NCBI GenBank assembly: GCA_035307765.1 | Contig: DATGHU010000011.1 | Coordinates: forward strand, 43,757 to 107,756 | Source: a bacterium | GTDB taxonomy: Bacteria; Sysuimicrobiota; Sysuimicrobiia; Sysuimicrobiales; Segetimicrobiaceae | DNA length: 64,000 bases | Reading direction: 5' to 3' | Shown here: one piece after another, positions 51,657-60,730 of the stretch | Layout: each line of letters begins with the position of its first letter | Position numbering within the stretch: the first letter of the stretch is position 1 | Program-made: the position numbers and the translations under genes | The notes under the pieces: generated by a model | Seen by the model: only the letters and a program-made list of their open reading frames with translations | What the model was told of the DNA's origin: nothing | The model's database searches: none

Positions 51657-52875
51657 TGAACAGCTCCCGAGTCTTGAGAAGGGCGCGGGTCAGGACGTCG
51701 ATCTCCGCCGTGGTCGTGTAGACGTAGAAGCTCGCGCGCGCGGAGGCTCCAATCCCCAGCTTGCGGTGGAGCGGCTTCGTGCAGTGGTGGCCGGCCCGGA
51801 CGCAGACGCCTTCGGTGTCGAGCACCTGGGCGATGTCGTGGGGATGCACGCCATCGATCGAAAATGCCACCACCCCGCCCCGCTCGGCGCCGACAGCCGG
51901 CCCGAGGATGCGCAGCCCGGGGATCTCCCCCAGCCGACCCATCGCGTACGCCGTGATCTCGCGCTCGTGCGCGGCCACCGCCTCCATCCCCAGCCGCTCC
52001 AGGTAGTCGACGGCGGCGCCGAGGGCGATCGCATCGCCCACGTTGGGGGTTCCCGCCTCGAACTTCCACGGGAGCTCGTTCCAGGTGGCGTGGTCCATCC
52101 AGACGTCGCTGATCATCTCGCCCCCGCCCAGGAACGGCGACATCTCCTCGAGCAGGGCGCGCCGGCCCCAGAGCCCCCCGATGCCCATCGGCCCGAGCAT
52201 CTTGTGCCCGGTGAACCCGAAGAAATCCGCCCCCAGGGCGCCGACGTCCACGGGGCGGTGCGGGGTGCTCTGAGCGCCGTCCACGACGACCACGGCCCCG
52301 CGGGCGTGCGCCGCGCTGGCGATCTCGGCCACGGGGTTGACCGTGCCGAACGTGTTGCTGACGTGGACCAGTGCCACGATCCGCGTCCGGTCGGTGAGCA
52401 GGCGATCGAGATCGTCGAGGATCAGTCGTCCTCGGTCGTCAAACGGGATGGAGCGCAGGCGCGCGCCGCACGCCTGCGCCAGCATCTGCCAGGGGACGAG
52501 GTTGCTGTGGTGTTCCATCTCGGTGACCAGGATCTCGTCGCCCGGCCCGACGTGCGACCGGCCCCAGGCGAAGGCGACGAGGTTCAGCGCCTCGGTGACG
52601 TTGCGGGTAAAGAGGAGCTCCTCCGGTCCCGCCGCGCCCAGGAACCGCGCCACCTTGGCGCGGGCGGCCTCGTACTCCGCGGTGGCCCGCTCGGCGATGG
52701 AATAGACGCCGCGGTGGACGTTGGCATTGTATTCCTCGTAGTAGCGGACCAACGCGTCGATCACCTGGCGCGGCTTCTGCGAGGTGGCCGCGCTGTCGAG
52801 GTACACCAGCGGTTTTCCGTTGACGCGGACGCGAAGAATCGGAAAGTCGTCGCGAATCGTTGCCGGGAACCCCAT
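51643..52875 (-). CDS. sufS: Cysteine desulfurase
   Basis: 410 residues. A PLP enzyme that pulls sulfur from cysteine. The Schiff-base lysine is in GFTGHKMLGPMGIG near 222; the catalytic cysteine lies in RAGHHCTKPLH near 365. SAATSQKPRQVIDAL and YEEYNANVHRGVY at the start are typical of SufS. It follows the Rieske gene by 21 nt. Confidence 0.95.
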   Translation of the reverse strand: MGFPATIRDDFPILRVRVNGKPLVYLDSAATSQKPRQVIDALVRYYEEYNANVHRGVYSIAERATAEYEAARAKVARFLGAAGPEELLFTRNVTEALNLVAFAWGRSHVGPGDEILVTEMEHHSNLVPWQMLAQACGARLRSIPFDDRGRLILDDLDRLLTDRTRIVALVHVSNTFGTVNPVAEIASAAHARGAVVVVDGAQSTPHRPVDVGALGADFFGFTGHKMLGPMGIGGLWGRRALLEEMSPFLGGGEMISDVWMDHATWNELPWKFEAGTPNVGDAIALGAAVDYLERLGMEAVAAHEREITAYAMGRLGEIPGLRILGPAVGAERGGVVAFSIDGVHPHDIAQVLDTEGVCVRAGHHCTKPLHRKLGIGASARASFYVYTTTAEIDVLTRALLKTRELFSVAG

Positions 52876-52896
52876 CGTTCGCCTCCTCGCCCGCCG

Positions 52897-53241
52897 CTAC
52901 CGGCGGTGGGGAACCTCCCCCGAGCGGTGCGCCTCGGGGGACACCAGCACCTCGCCCCCGTCGACCCGCACCGGGTAGACCGCCACCGAGCGCACCGCCG
53001 GCAGCGCCAGCACCCGGCCGGTCTTGGCGTGGAACCGGGCGCCGTGCTTGGGACAGACCACCACTTCTCCCGACAGCGTCCCCTGGCTGAGGGACGCCTC
53101 TTCGTGGGTGCAGGTATCATCGATCGCGAAGAACTCACCGCCCAGGTTGATCAGCGCGACGGCCCGGCCGCCCACGTCCACCCGCTTCATCGACCCGGGC
53201 GCCACCTCGCTCGCGCGGGCCACGCGAATGTACTCGCTCAC
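52897..53241 (-). CDS. Rieske-type [2Fe-2S] ferredoxin
   Basis: 114 residues with the Rieske ligands CTH (CTHEEASL) near 44 and CPKHGARF near 64. It resembles the small bacterial Rieske ferredoxins of dioxygenases and of suf operons in Actinobacteria. It overlaps sufD by 4 nt and is followed by sufS. It may supply electrons for cluster assembly; this is inference. Confidence 0.92.
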   Translation of the reverse strand: MSEYIRVARASEVAPGSMKRVDVGGRAVALINLGGEFFAIDDTCTHEEASLSQGTLSGEVVVCPKHGARFHAKTGRVLALPAVRSVAVYPVRVDGGEVLVSPEAHRSGEVPHRR

Positions 53242-54560
53242 ACGTAGTCCCCCATCTTGCGTTCCACGGTCTCGCTCAGCCGCTGGCGGATCATCTCGAG
53301 CGGGATCCGGTCGAAGATCTCGGCCAGGAACCCGTCCACCATCATCCGGACCGCGACCGCCCGCGGCAGCCCCCGGCTCATCAGGTAGAAGATCTGGTCT
53401 TCGTTGAGCCGGCTGGTGCTGGCGCCGTGGGTGCAGCGGAGGTCGTTGGCCAGGATCTCGAGCTTGGGCATGCTGTCCGCCCGCGCCCCCTCCGAGAGAA
53501 TCAGGTTGCGGTTGAGCTGAAAGGCATTGGTCTTCTGGGCGCCGTGATCGGCACGGATCAACCCGGAGAACACCGAGCGCGCCTTGTCCTTGAGCACGCC
53601 CTTGTAGAGGAGGTCGCTCGTGGTGCTCCGCGCGACGTGCTCCTGCAGGGTATGGTAGTCGAAGTGCTGGGTCCCGTCGCCGAAGGCGATGCCGAGCATC
53701 TCCGATGTGCTCCCTTCCCCGACGAGCCGGCTCTCTACGTTGGTCTTGACGAGCCCCGCGCCGAACGCCACCATCAGGCTGTTCACGGTGGCATCCCGCT
53801 CCAGGACCATCCGGACGATGCCGAACTCCCAGAGGTTGCGCGCCCAGTCCTGGAGATTGACGTAGCGGATCTGGGCTCCGGCCTTGGGGATCAGTTCGAC
53901 CGCGTGGTTGACGAGGGTCCGCGAGGCGCCCGGGGCCGAGCCGAAGACCTCAACGAGGGTCACGCGACTGCGCTCCTCGGCCACCACGAGCGTGTGCGGG
54001 AGGAACGCCGCGCCATCCCGATCCAGCCAGGTCCCCGTGACCAACTGCAGGTCCACCTCGAGGGCCTTCGGGACGTACAGGAAGGTCCCGCCGCTCCACA
54101 ACGCCCCGTGCAGCGCCCGGAACTTGTTCTCGTCGTCCCGCACCACGGTCCCGAGGTACGGCCGGACGAGGTCGGGGTGCTTGACCACCGCCTCGGAGAG
54201 CGAGGTGAAGATCAGCCCGCTTCGGGCCAGCTCGCCCGCCAGCCGGCTTTGGACCTCGACCCCGTTGGCCACCAGCCGCAGCCCGGCCGCCTCGGTCGGA
54301 TCGCCCACCAGCGCCAGAAGCGGCGCGGGCGGCGCGCCCCGGTGCACGCGGTGGGGCAGCACTCCGAACGCGTCCAGATCGAGCCCGCCGATGTCGGTGC
54401 GGCGCCATTCCTCGCCGACGTTCGCCAACGGCAGGGGGAGCCGTTCAAAGGCTTCCCACGCCGCGAGACGGTGCTCGCGCAGCCAGGCCGGCTCGCCCGA
54501 GGCGGCGCTGTGCTCCTCGACCACTGCCCGGCTCAACGATGCCGGAGGGGCGTCACTCAC
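53238..54560 (-). CDS. sufD: Fe-S assembly scaffold protein SufD
   Basis: 440 residues, mostly a right-handed beta helix. VNLQDWARNLWEFG near 240, GDGTQHFDYHTLQEHVARST near 300 and HGASTSRLNEDQIFYLMSRGL near 380 match SufD. It partners SufB in the SufBC2D scaffold. It is separated from sufB by 136 nt, the widest gap within the operon. Confidence 0.93.
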   Translation of the reverse strand: MSDAPPASLSRAVVEEHSAASGEPAWLREHRLAAWEAFERLPLPLANVGEEWRRTDIGGLDLDAFGVLPHRVHRGAPPAPLLALVGDPTEAAGLRLVANGVEVQSRLAGELARSGLIFTSLSEAVVKHPDLVRPYLGTVVRDDENKFRALHGALWSGGTFLYVPKALEVDLQLVTGTWLDRDGAAFLPHTLVVAEERSRVTLVEVFGSAPGASRTLVNHAVELIPKAGAQIRYVNLQDWARNLWEFGIVRMVLERDATVNSLMVAFGAGLVKTNVESRLVGEGSTSEMLGIAFGDGTQHFDYHTLQEHVARSTTSDLLYKGVLKDKARSVFSGLIRADHGAQKTNAFQLNRNLILSEGARADSMPKLEILANDLRCTHGASTSRLNEDQIFYLMSRGLPRAVAVRMMVDGFLAEIFDRIPLEMIRQRLSETVERKMGDYV

Positions 54561-54696
54561 AATGGTGCCTCCATCTCCCCGCGGTGCGCTCGCGCGCCCG
54601 TCTGGTCCCGTGCGCCTCGACGGACGGCAGGCGGTCAGAGAGGGCAGAGCCCGACGCCCTGCCCTCCCGTGCCCTCCTCACGCCAGCGGGGCGCGG

Positions 54697-56106
54697 CTAG
54701 CCGACCGAGCCCTCCATTTCGAGCTGGATCAGTCGGTTCAGTTCCACGCTGTATTCCATCGGCAACTCTCGGGAAATCGGCTCGATGAACCCGCGGACGA
54801 TCATGCTCATCGCCTCGTCCTGGTTGATCCCGCGGCTCATCAGGTAGAACAGCTGTTCATCCGAGACCTTGGAAACGGTGGCCTCGTGGGTCACCTGGAC
54901 GTCGTCCTCGTCGATTTCCATTGTGGGGTAGGTATCCGACCGCGACTGGTCGTCGAGGATCAGCGCGTCGCAGCGCACCGCGCACTTGCTCCCCTTGGCG
55001 CCGGGGTAGATCTTCACCAGCCCGCGGTAGCCGGCCCGCCCGCCGGACTTGCTGATCGATTTGCTGACGATGGACGACTGGGTGTGCGGAGCGGCGTGGA
55101 TCACCTTGCCGCCGGGATCCTGGTGCTGCCCTTCGCCGGCGAAGGCCACGGAGAGGATCTCCGCTTTCGCTCCGGGCTCGAGCATGTAGACGCTCGGGTA
55201 CTTCATCGTCAACTTGCTGCCGAGGTTCCCGTCCACCCACTCCATCGTCGCGTCGCGATAGGCCACCGCCCGCTTCGTGACCAGGTTGTAGACGTTCTTC
55301 GACCAGTTCTGAATGGTCGTGTACCGGACGCGCGCGCCCTCCTTGACGATGATCTCCACGACCGCACTGTGCAGCGAGTCGCTGGAGTAGGTGGGGGCGG
55401 TGCACCCTTCCACGTAGTGCACGTACGACCCCTTCTCCGCAATGATCAGGGTCCGCTCAAACTGCCCCATGTTCTGGGCGTTGATCCGGAAGTAGGCCTG
55501 CAGCGGGATGTCCACGCGCACACCCTCGGGGACGTAGACGAACGATCCCCCGCTCCACACCGAACTGTTCAGCGCCGAGAACTTGTTGTCCTCAGGAGGG
55601 ATGACGGTCCCGAAGTACTCCTTGACGATGTCCGGATGATCGCGCAGGGCGGAATCCATGTCGAGGAACACCACGCCCTGTTTCGTCCACTCCTCGCGCA
55701 GGCTGTGGTAGACGACCTCGCTCTCGTACTGAGCCCCCACGCCGGCCAGGTATTTCTTCTCCGCCTCGGGGATCCCCAGCCGGTCGAAGGTCTTCTTGAT
55801 GTTCTCGGGGACGTCGTCCCAGGTCTTCCCCTGGTTCTCCATCGGCCGGACGTAGTAGTAGATGTCGTTGAAATCGATCTCGCCGACGTTGCCGCCCCAG
55901 GTGGGCAGCGGCTTCTTCTCCCACACCCCGAGGGAGTGGAGGCGGAACGCCCGCATCCACTCGGGCTCGCTCTTCATGTGCGAGATCATCTCCACGATCT
56001 CGCGGTCGAGTCCCTTCCGGGATTTGAACGCGTACGCATCCTCGGGATCGTGGAACCCGTACTTGTACTGGTCGAGATCGATGCCGAGCGGGCTCGTCAC
56101 TGCCAT
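54697..56106 (-). CDS. sufB: Fe-S assembly scaffold protein SufB
   Basis: 469 residues. [20 protein letters not shown] at the start, [21 protein letters not shown] near 195, [18 protein letters not shown] near 230 with a conserved Cys, [21 protein letters not shown] near 340, and [12 protein letters not shown] near 430 match SufB. It assembles the nascent cluster. ATG 56106 fits the family start. It follows sufC by 64 nt. Confidence 0.96.
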   Translation of the reverse strand: MAVTSPLGIDLDQYKYGFHDPEDAYAFKSRKGLDREIVEMISHMKSEPEWMRAFRLHSLGVWEKKPLPTWGGNVGEIDFNDIYYYVRPMENQGKTWDDVPENIKKTFDRLGIPEAEKKYLAGVGAQYESEVVYHSLREEWTKQGVVFLDMDSALRDHPDIVKEYFGTVIPPEDNKFSALNSSVWSGGSFVYVPEGVRVDIPLQAYFRINAQNMGQFERTLIIAEKGSYVHYVEGCTAPTYSSDSLHSAVVEIIVKEGARVRYTTIQNWSKNVYNLVTKRAVAYRDATMEWVDGNLGSKLTMKYPSVYMLEPGAKAEILSVAFAGEGQHQDPGGKVIHAAPHTQSSIVSKSISKSGGRAGYRGLVKIYPGAKGSKCAVRCDALILDDQSRSDTYPTMEIDEDDVQVTHEATVSKVSDEQLFYLMSRGINQDEAMSMIVRGFIEPISRELPMEYSVELNRLIQLEMEGSVG

Positions 56107-56170
56107 GATGCCTGCGCCTCCTCGCGAATCTCGCCCCGACCGACGGCCCGACGCGGCGCGCCGATGGGAG

Positions 56171-57007
56171 CTAGTGCCTGACCCAAAAGACCTTCCCCGC
56201 GCTCCGGACCTCGCCCTCCGAGGCGACCTCGGCGGCCACCTGCTCGTACTGCGCCCGGATGCCATCGTACCCGATCTGATCGAGCTCGTCGGCAAGCGCC
56301 GCGCCGCCCGAGGTCACGATCCGGCCGTCGAACATGACGTGAACCGTGGTGGGCTTGATGTACTTCAGGATCCGCGGGTAATGGGTGATGACGAGCGCCC
56401 CCATCTTCTGCCCGGAGGTCTCGTACATCCTGTTCACCCCGGCCGCCACGATCTTGACCGCGTCCACGTCCAGCCCCGAGTCGGTCTCGTCCATGATCGC
56501 GATCTCCGGCTCGAGCACCGCCATCTGCAAGATCTCGGCACGCTTCTTCTCCCCGCCGCTGAACCCCTCGTTCACGTAGCGGCCGAGGACCGCCGGATCG
56601 ACCTGCAGCTCCGCCACCTTCGCCCTGACCAGCTTCTGAAACTCGGCCAGGCTCATCAAACTGTCCTTGTCAAATCCCCGCCGCGCGCTCACCGCGGTGC
56701 GCAGGAAGCTGGCCATCGTCACCCCGGGAATGCTCACCGGGTACTGAAACGCGATGAACAGACCCCGGCGGGCCCGCTCGTCGGGCGCCATCGCCACGAG
56801 GTCCTCGCCTTTGTAGAGCACCTCGCCCTTGGTCACCTGGTAAAACGGATTGCCCATCAACACGTTGGCGAGCGTGCTCTTCCCCGACCCGTTGGGGCCC
56901 ATCAGGGCGTGGATCTCTCCCGCGCGCACGGTCAGGTTGGTCCCTTTGAGGATCACCTTATCCTCGACCTGCGCCCACAGATCCTTGATCACGAGCTCGG
57001 CGTCCAT
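56171..57007 (-). CDS. sufC: Fe-S assembly ATPase SufC
   Basis: 278 residues. ABC ATPase: Walker [11 protein letters not shown] near 36, [18 protein letters not shown] near 150 (signature), Walker [13 protein letters not shown] near 175 and THYPRIL near 215. Its C-terminus is about 25 residues longer than usual ([13 protein letters not shown]). It powers changes in SufBD. GGGGGAG precedes ATG 57007. It is the first suf gene, ~80 nt after a consensus promoter. Confidence 0.95.
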   Translation of the reverse strand: MDAELVIKDLWAQVEDKVILKGTNLTVRAGEIHALMGPNGSGKSTLANVLMGNPFYQVTKGEVLYKGEDLVAMAPDERARRGLFIAFQYPVSIPGVTMASFLRTAVSARRGFDKDSLMSLAEFQKLVRAKVAELQVDPAVLGRYVNEGFSGGEKKRAEILQMAVLEPEIAIMDETDSGLDVDAVKIVAAGVNRMYETSGQKMGALVITHYPRILKYIKPTTVHVMFDGRIVTSGGAALADELDQIGYDGIRAQYEQVAAEVASEGEVRSAGKVFWVRH

Positions 57008-57073
57008 CCGTCTCCCCCGACCGCGCCCCGGCCCCGCGGCGGCGCTTGGCCGCAGCGGCTCCGGCAATTCTGG

Positions 57074-57121
57074 AGTGAATTACTCATCTATTATTCTATG
57101 GTCGGACCGGGGCAATGTCAA
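57074..57121 (-). promoter_or_regulatory. suf operon promoter with a candidate operator
   Basis: Minus-strand TTGACA (57116-57121), a 17-nt spacer and TAGAAT (57093-57098): a near-consensus promoter. At the expected start of transcription lies the near-palindrome AGTGAATTACT (57074-57084), which also appears with two extra bases at the mrp promoter. A GGTCnGACC inverted repeat sits in the spacer. Confidence 0.7.
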
Positions 57122-57240
57122 CACACCGCTTGCGAAAGTCCCGCCGCGGGCAGGGGGCCGTCACGCCGCGCGCGGAATATCTCGAGGGCACGCCTCCGGT
57201 TCGTGCCGGCGGCACGCGGAGCAGCGGAAGGGAGATGGCG

Positions 57241-58062
57241 ATGCCTCTTGCCACACCCGATCTCGTGCGCAGCGTCACCGAACGGCGCGTCTACGACCTG
57301 GAGCAACCGCGGACGGCCGGCATGCCCATCCATCCCGCCCACCGACCGGGCTACGTCTACCAGCTGCACCGCCGGCACCGAGACAGCTACTTTCCACGGC
57401 GGCACGGACCGCGGTCCAGCGCATCCGGCATCCTCGTGATGATGGAGCACTCCGGGACCCACATCGACGCGCTCTCGCACCAGGCGGCCGATCTCCGACT
57501 CTACGGAGACGTGGAGATCACGCCGGAGGTCGAAACCGCGCGGGGGTTCACCAGCCACGGGATCGAGACGATGAACCCGATCGTCGCCCGTGGGATCCTC
57601 CTCGACGTCGCCGCCGCCAAGGGGCAAGACCCGCTGCCGGAGCACTATCCGATCACCCCATCCGACCTGGAAGCGGCGGCGCGGTTGGGCGGGGTGTCCG
57701 TCCAACCCGGGGATGCGCTCCTTGTGCGCACCGGGTACGCGAAGCTGTGGGCGGATGAGAACCGCTACCTGGCCGCCGCGGGGGTCGGGCGCGAGGCGAC
57801 GGAGTGGGCGGCGGCGCGCAAGGTGCGCTGCGTGGGGTGCGACAACATGACGTGGGACGAGACCGAAGAGCGGGACCCACAGACGGGCGGCATGCTGTTC
57901 GCGCACCTGCACCTCATCGCCCGGTGCGGAATTGCCATCATGGAGAACCTCAACCTGGAGGAACTCAGCCGGGATCGGTGCCGGGAGTTCCTGTTCGTCT
58001 GCACCCCGCTGAAGCTCGTCGGCGCGACGGGGTCCCCGGTACGGCCGATCGCGCTGGCCTGA
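57241..58062 (+). CDS. Cyclase-family (kynurenine formamidase-like) metal hydrolase
   Basis: 273 residues from ATG 57241 (AAGGGAG ends 6 nt upstream; ATG 57235 is possible). The family motif HSGTHIDALSH near 75 binds metal; GRLYGD-like segments and GDALLVRTGY near 155 follow, then CDNMTWDETEERDPQ near 200 and FAHLHLIARCGIAIMENLNL near 220. Known members hydrolyse N-formylkynurenine or amides. It ends 3 nt from the pyrE end on the other strand. No pathway neighbours point to a substrate. Confidence 0.85.
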   Translation: MPLATPDLVRSVTERRVYDLEQPRTAGMPIHPAHRPGYVYQLHRRHRDSYFPRRHGPRSSASGILVMMEHSGTHIDALSHQAADLRLYGDVEITPEVETARGFTSHGIETMNPIVARGILLDVAAAKGQDPLPEHYPITPSDLEAAARLGGVSVQPGDALLVRTGYAKLWADENRYLAAAGVGREATEWAAARKVRCVGCDNMTWDETEERDPQTGGMLFAHLHLIARCGIAIMENLNLEELSRDRCREFLFVCTPLKLVGATGSPVRPIALA

Positions 58063-58065
58063 CGG

Positions 58066-58656
58066 TCACTTCTGCGGGAGCGGCCACTCGCCGAGGGTGA
58101 AGAGCGCGCGAAACGCGTACCCGGCGGCCCCGACGCCCTCGGCGCCCCCTTCGTTGCGGTCCACCACCGCGAGCACGAGCAGCACCTTGGCCCCCGCCGC
58201 CTCCACCGTGCGGGCGGCCCGCACCACCTGCGCGCCGGTCGTCACCACATCCTCGATCACCACCACCGCATCGCCGGGCTCGAGGACCCCCTCGATCAAG
58301 CGGGCGGTCCCGTGGTCCTTGGTCTCAGGACGGACGATGACAAAGGGAAGCCCGGTCTCGAGCGCGACCGCCGTCGCGAGCGGGATGCCGCCGAGCGCGG
58401 GGCCCGCGAGCCGGGTCGTCTCGCCGGGGAGGAGGTGGGCCAGGAGTCGGGCGATGTCGCGCAGCAGGTCCGGCCGTGTCTCGAACCGGTACTTGTCGAT
58501 GTAGTGGGTGCTCCTCCGCCCGGAGCTCAGCACGAACTCCCCGCGCAGAAGAGAGGTTTGGATCAATCGGGACCACGTCCGCCCCTGGAGCGCCCCCAGC
58601 ACGGTCGCGGGAACCTGATTCGCCACCGGCGCGGGCCGCCCCGGCGGGGGGATCAC
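58066..58656 (-). CDS. pyrE: Orotate phosphoribosyltransferase
   Basis: 196 residues from GTG 58656, which overlaps the stop of the TetR gene (GTGA). It makes OMP from orotate and PRPP in pyrimidine synthesis. LSSGRRSTHYIDKYRFETRP near 40, AGPALGGIPLATAVALE near 80, and the PRPP loop VVVIEDVVTTGAQVV near 125 are visible. No other pyr gene is nearby. Translational coupling suggests that PyrE is made under TetR control. Confidence 0.9.
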   Translation of the reverse strand: MIPPPGRPAPVANQVPATVLGALQGRTWSRLIQTSLLRGEFVLSSGRRSTHYIDKYRFETRPDLLRDIARLLAHLLPGETTRLAGPALGGIPLATAVALETGLPFVIVRPETKDHGTARLIEGVLEPGDAVVVIEDVVTTGAQVVRAARTVEAAGAKVLLVLAVVDRNEGGAEGVGAAGYAFRALFTLGEWPLPQK

Positions 58657-59285
58657 CGGGAGGCGAGGGGGACGACGGTGAAGCCCACGCTCCGGAGCAA
58701 GAGTGGGGTCAACGGGGCCAGCACGTCTTCGAGGGGGTCCGGCTTTCCGGTGTTCAGCCACCTGAGCACCACCTCGCTGAGTGCGCCGATCCATACGTAC
58801 GCCGCGGTCTCGGTGTCCTGTGGGGTCAACTTGCCATCCTCGACCGCGCGGTCGAGGTACCCGCGGAGCACCTCCACCAGCATGGCCTTGAGGGCGATCC
58901 GCTTTCCCTGGAACTCTGCCCCGACCGACGGCCAGTCGACGAGGACGATCTTCGCGATATCCCGATCGGCCTGAAAGGTCCGCACCACGGTGGCGACCGC
59001 CGCCTCGACCTGGGCCACTAAGCCGCGCGCCCGATGGACGGCCACCTGGATCTCACAGGCCAGGGTCGTGGCGTACTCCTCGACCAGGGACAGGAAAATC
59101 TGCTCTTTGCTTTGGAAGTAGAAGTAGACCGCCCCTTTTGAGGTCCCCGAGGCTTTGACGATGTCATCGACCACGGCGTTGTGGAAGCCTTTGGCGGCAA
59201 ACACCTGTGCTGCGGAGTGCAGGATCCTTCTTCGGGTCTCTTCGCGCTGCTGTCCTTTGTGTAATCGATCTAAGGTGGTGGCCAT
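58653..59285 (-). CDS. TetR/AcrR family transcriptional repressor
   Basis: 210 residues. The N-terminal helix-turn-helix reads RRRILHSAAQVFAAKGFHN near 20 and TSKGAVYFYFQSKEQIFLSLV near 50. The ligand domain (~90-205) has EFQGKRIALKAMLVEVLRGYL, like fatty acid or acyl-CoA responsive regulators. ATG 59285 fits. A 22-bp palindrome right after its promoter makes negative autoregulation likely. It overlaps pyrE by 4 nt. Confidence 0.9.
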   Translation of the reverse strand: MATTLDRLHKGQQREETRRRILHSAAQVFAAKGFHNAVVDDIVKASGTSKGAVYFYFQSKEQIFLSLVEEYATTLACEIQVAVHRARGLVAQVEAAVATVVRTFQADRDIAKIVLVDWPSVGAEFQGKRIALKAMLVEVLRGYLDRAVEDGKLTPQDTETAAYVWIGALSEVVLRWLNTGKPDPLEDVLAPLTPLLLRSVGFTVVPLASR

Positions 59286-59300
59286 CAAACCCCCCTCACC

Positions 59301-59356
59301 CCAGACTGACCAGTCGGTCTGGAACGGATTGTACTGCGGTCGGGAAAAGATGTCAA
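59301..59356 (-). promoter_or_regulatory. TetR gene promoter and 22-bp operator
   Basis: Minus-strand TTGACA (59351-59356), 17-nt spacer, TACAAT (59328-59333). The near-perfect palindrome CCAGACTGACCAGTCGGTCT plus GG covers 59301-59322 (10-bp arms, one mismatch, 2-bp centre) and would cover the start site. Confidence 0.8.
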
Positions 59357-59368
59357 CTTTGAGGGAAG

Positions 59369-59710
59369 TTAGTCCATCTGCTCGTCGGTGAGGCCGAAGT
59401 GATGCCCGATCTCGTGGATGACGGTCTGGCGCACTTCCTCGACGATCTCCGCGTCGGTCTGGCAGATCGCCTCGATGTTGTCCTGGTAGATGACGACCAC
59501 CTCGGGCAGCTCATACGCCGCCATCGGCGACCGCTCCATTTCGCTCACGCCCTGGTACAGCCCGAGGATGTCGCCGCCCAACTCCCCGGCGATCTCGCGG
59601 GACGGTCGGGCTTCCACCATGACGGCGATGTTCACGAGCCGCTCCGCGAACCGGGCCGGAAGATCGTCCAGCGCCAGCGCGACCAGGCGCTCGAAGCGGG
59701 CTCTACGCAT
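59369..59710 (-). CDS. Zincin-like metallopeptidase family protein (DUF1025-like)
   Basis: 113 residues, a minimal zincin: the helix FAERLVNIAVMVEARPS, then GDILGLYQGV and VIYQDNIEAICQ, and the zinc motif HEIGHH (HExxH) near 100 followed by FGLTDEQMD. These small proteins have an open active site and are thought to be regulated or weak proteases. It lies 36 nt after the Nfu-domain gene and upstream of the TetR promoter. Confidence 0.82.
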   Translation of the reverse strand: MRRARFERLVALALDDLPARFAERLVNIAVMVEARPSREIAGELGGDILGLYQGVSEMERSPMAAYELPEVVVIYQDNIEAICQTDAEIVEEVRQTVIHEIGHHFGLTDEQMD

Positions 59711-59746
59711 CGCGCGTCCCGATCCCGCGTGCGGGAACGCGCACGC

Positions 59747-60028
59747 TCAGGCTTCGGAAGCGAGGTGCCGGCGGATCGCGGCCTCGGCGGGGGGGACGAC
59801 GGTTCCCCAGTCGATCCCGTCCTGCCGCGTCAGGGTGATGAAGTCGTTGAGGAAGAAGACCTGCCGCACCCCGGGAATCGCGAGCAGGTCACGGGCCAGC
59901 GGGGACGTCGCGGTGTTCGGGTCCGTGAACGTTTGGCTGCGGCCCTCGGTCATCCGCCGATTGACGATGAACTTCAGCGCGTTCACGTTCGGGGTGGGTT
60001 GGACGGTCACCTGAAGCGGGTTCGACAC
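59747..60028 (-). CDS. Stand-alone Nfu N-terminal domain protein
   Basis: 93 residues of the Nfu_N fold: VTVQPTPNVNALKFIVNR at the start, then ATSPLARDLLAIPGVRQVFFLNDFITLTR. In most Nfu proteins it is fused to the cluster-binding C-domain, which is encoded alone at 35742. It starts at GTG with GGAGGGG 7 nt upstream, inside the 3' part of the PASTA gene. A role in targeting Fe-S delivery is inferred. Confidence 0.85.
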   Translation of the reverse strand: MSNPLQVTVQPTPNVNALKFIVNRRMTEGRSQTFTDPNTATSPLARDLLAIPGVRQVFFLNDFITLTRQDGIDWGTVVPPAEAAIRRHLASEA

Positions 60029-60707
60029 GACAGCACCCCTCCTGATGGGTGAGCATCGGCGGCGTCGCCGGCGGTTTGGGATCGAGCGGAGCGGCGGCCG
60101 GCGTCTTCGGCAGGAGCGATGCCGAACCCACTCCCATCGGCCCGAGGCTCACCAGCACGTCCACGGGGGCGTTGGGTCTCACCTGCTCCCCCGGCGGGGT
60201 GAACTGCTCGAGGACGGTGCCGGGCGCGGCGTCATCGTTGAGGTAGCTGACCCGCCCCAGGCGCAGGCCGACCACTTCCAGCCGGCGGGCGGCGTCGCTG
60301 ACCGGGATGTCGCGCAGCCGCGGGACCGTGCCCGATCCTTCGCTGACGGTCAGTTGAATGATCGAGCGCCGCTGGAGCGGGCGGCCGGGCGGAGGGTCCT
60401 GGGCGAGCACCACCCCGATCGGCGCGTGCGGATCCTCGCGGTGCCCGGCGACGATGACCCCGAAGCGCAGCGGCACGATCATCTGCGCGGCCTCGGCGAC
60501 GGTTTGACCGATCAGGTTCGGCACGCGGGGATGGGCCTCCAGCCATGCATCGCGCTGCTCGACGGAGGCGAACGCCACGACCGACGCCGCCAGTACGGCG
60601 AGGATGGCCACCCCCACCAGCGCCCGCCGCGGAAGCCGGCGCCAAGCCGCGCCGGGGATCCGCGGGCGTGTGCGCTCGACGAGCGGGGCTGAACCGTGAC
60701 GCCGCAT
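59889..60707 (-). CDS. PASTA-domain membrane protein
   Basis: 272 residues from ATG 60707 (GGAGGGAGG upstream). A positively charged N-terminus, one membrane helix (ALVGVAILAVLAASVVAF) near 35, and two extracytoplasmic PASTA repeats (~62-130: VPNLIGQTVAEAAQM, GVVLAQDPPPGRPL; ~130-200: VPRLRDIPVSDAARRLEV, GTVLEQFTPPGEQVR). PASTA repeats bind peptidoglycan fragments or muropeptides; no kinase domain is attached. A Pro-rich tail follows, then ~45 residues overlapping the Nfu_N gene in another frame. Those may be an artefact of a frameshift. Confidence 0.75.
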   Translation of the reverse strand: MRRHGSAPLVERTRPRIPGAAWRRLPRRALVGVAILAVLAASVVAFASVEQRDAWLEAHPRVPNLIGQTVAEAAQMIVPLRFGVIVAGHREDPHAPIGVVLAQDPPPGRPLQRRSIIQLTVSEGSGTVPRLRDIPVSDAARRLEVVGLRLGRVSYLNDDAAPGTVLEQFTPPGEQVRPNAPVDVLVSLGPMGVGSASLLPKTPAAAPLDPKPPATPPMLTHQEGCCRVEPASGDRPTHPERERAEVHRQSADDRGPQPNVHGPEHRDVPAGP

Positions 60708-60730
60708 AACCCTCCCTCCGGTACCCGTGA

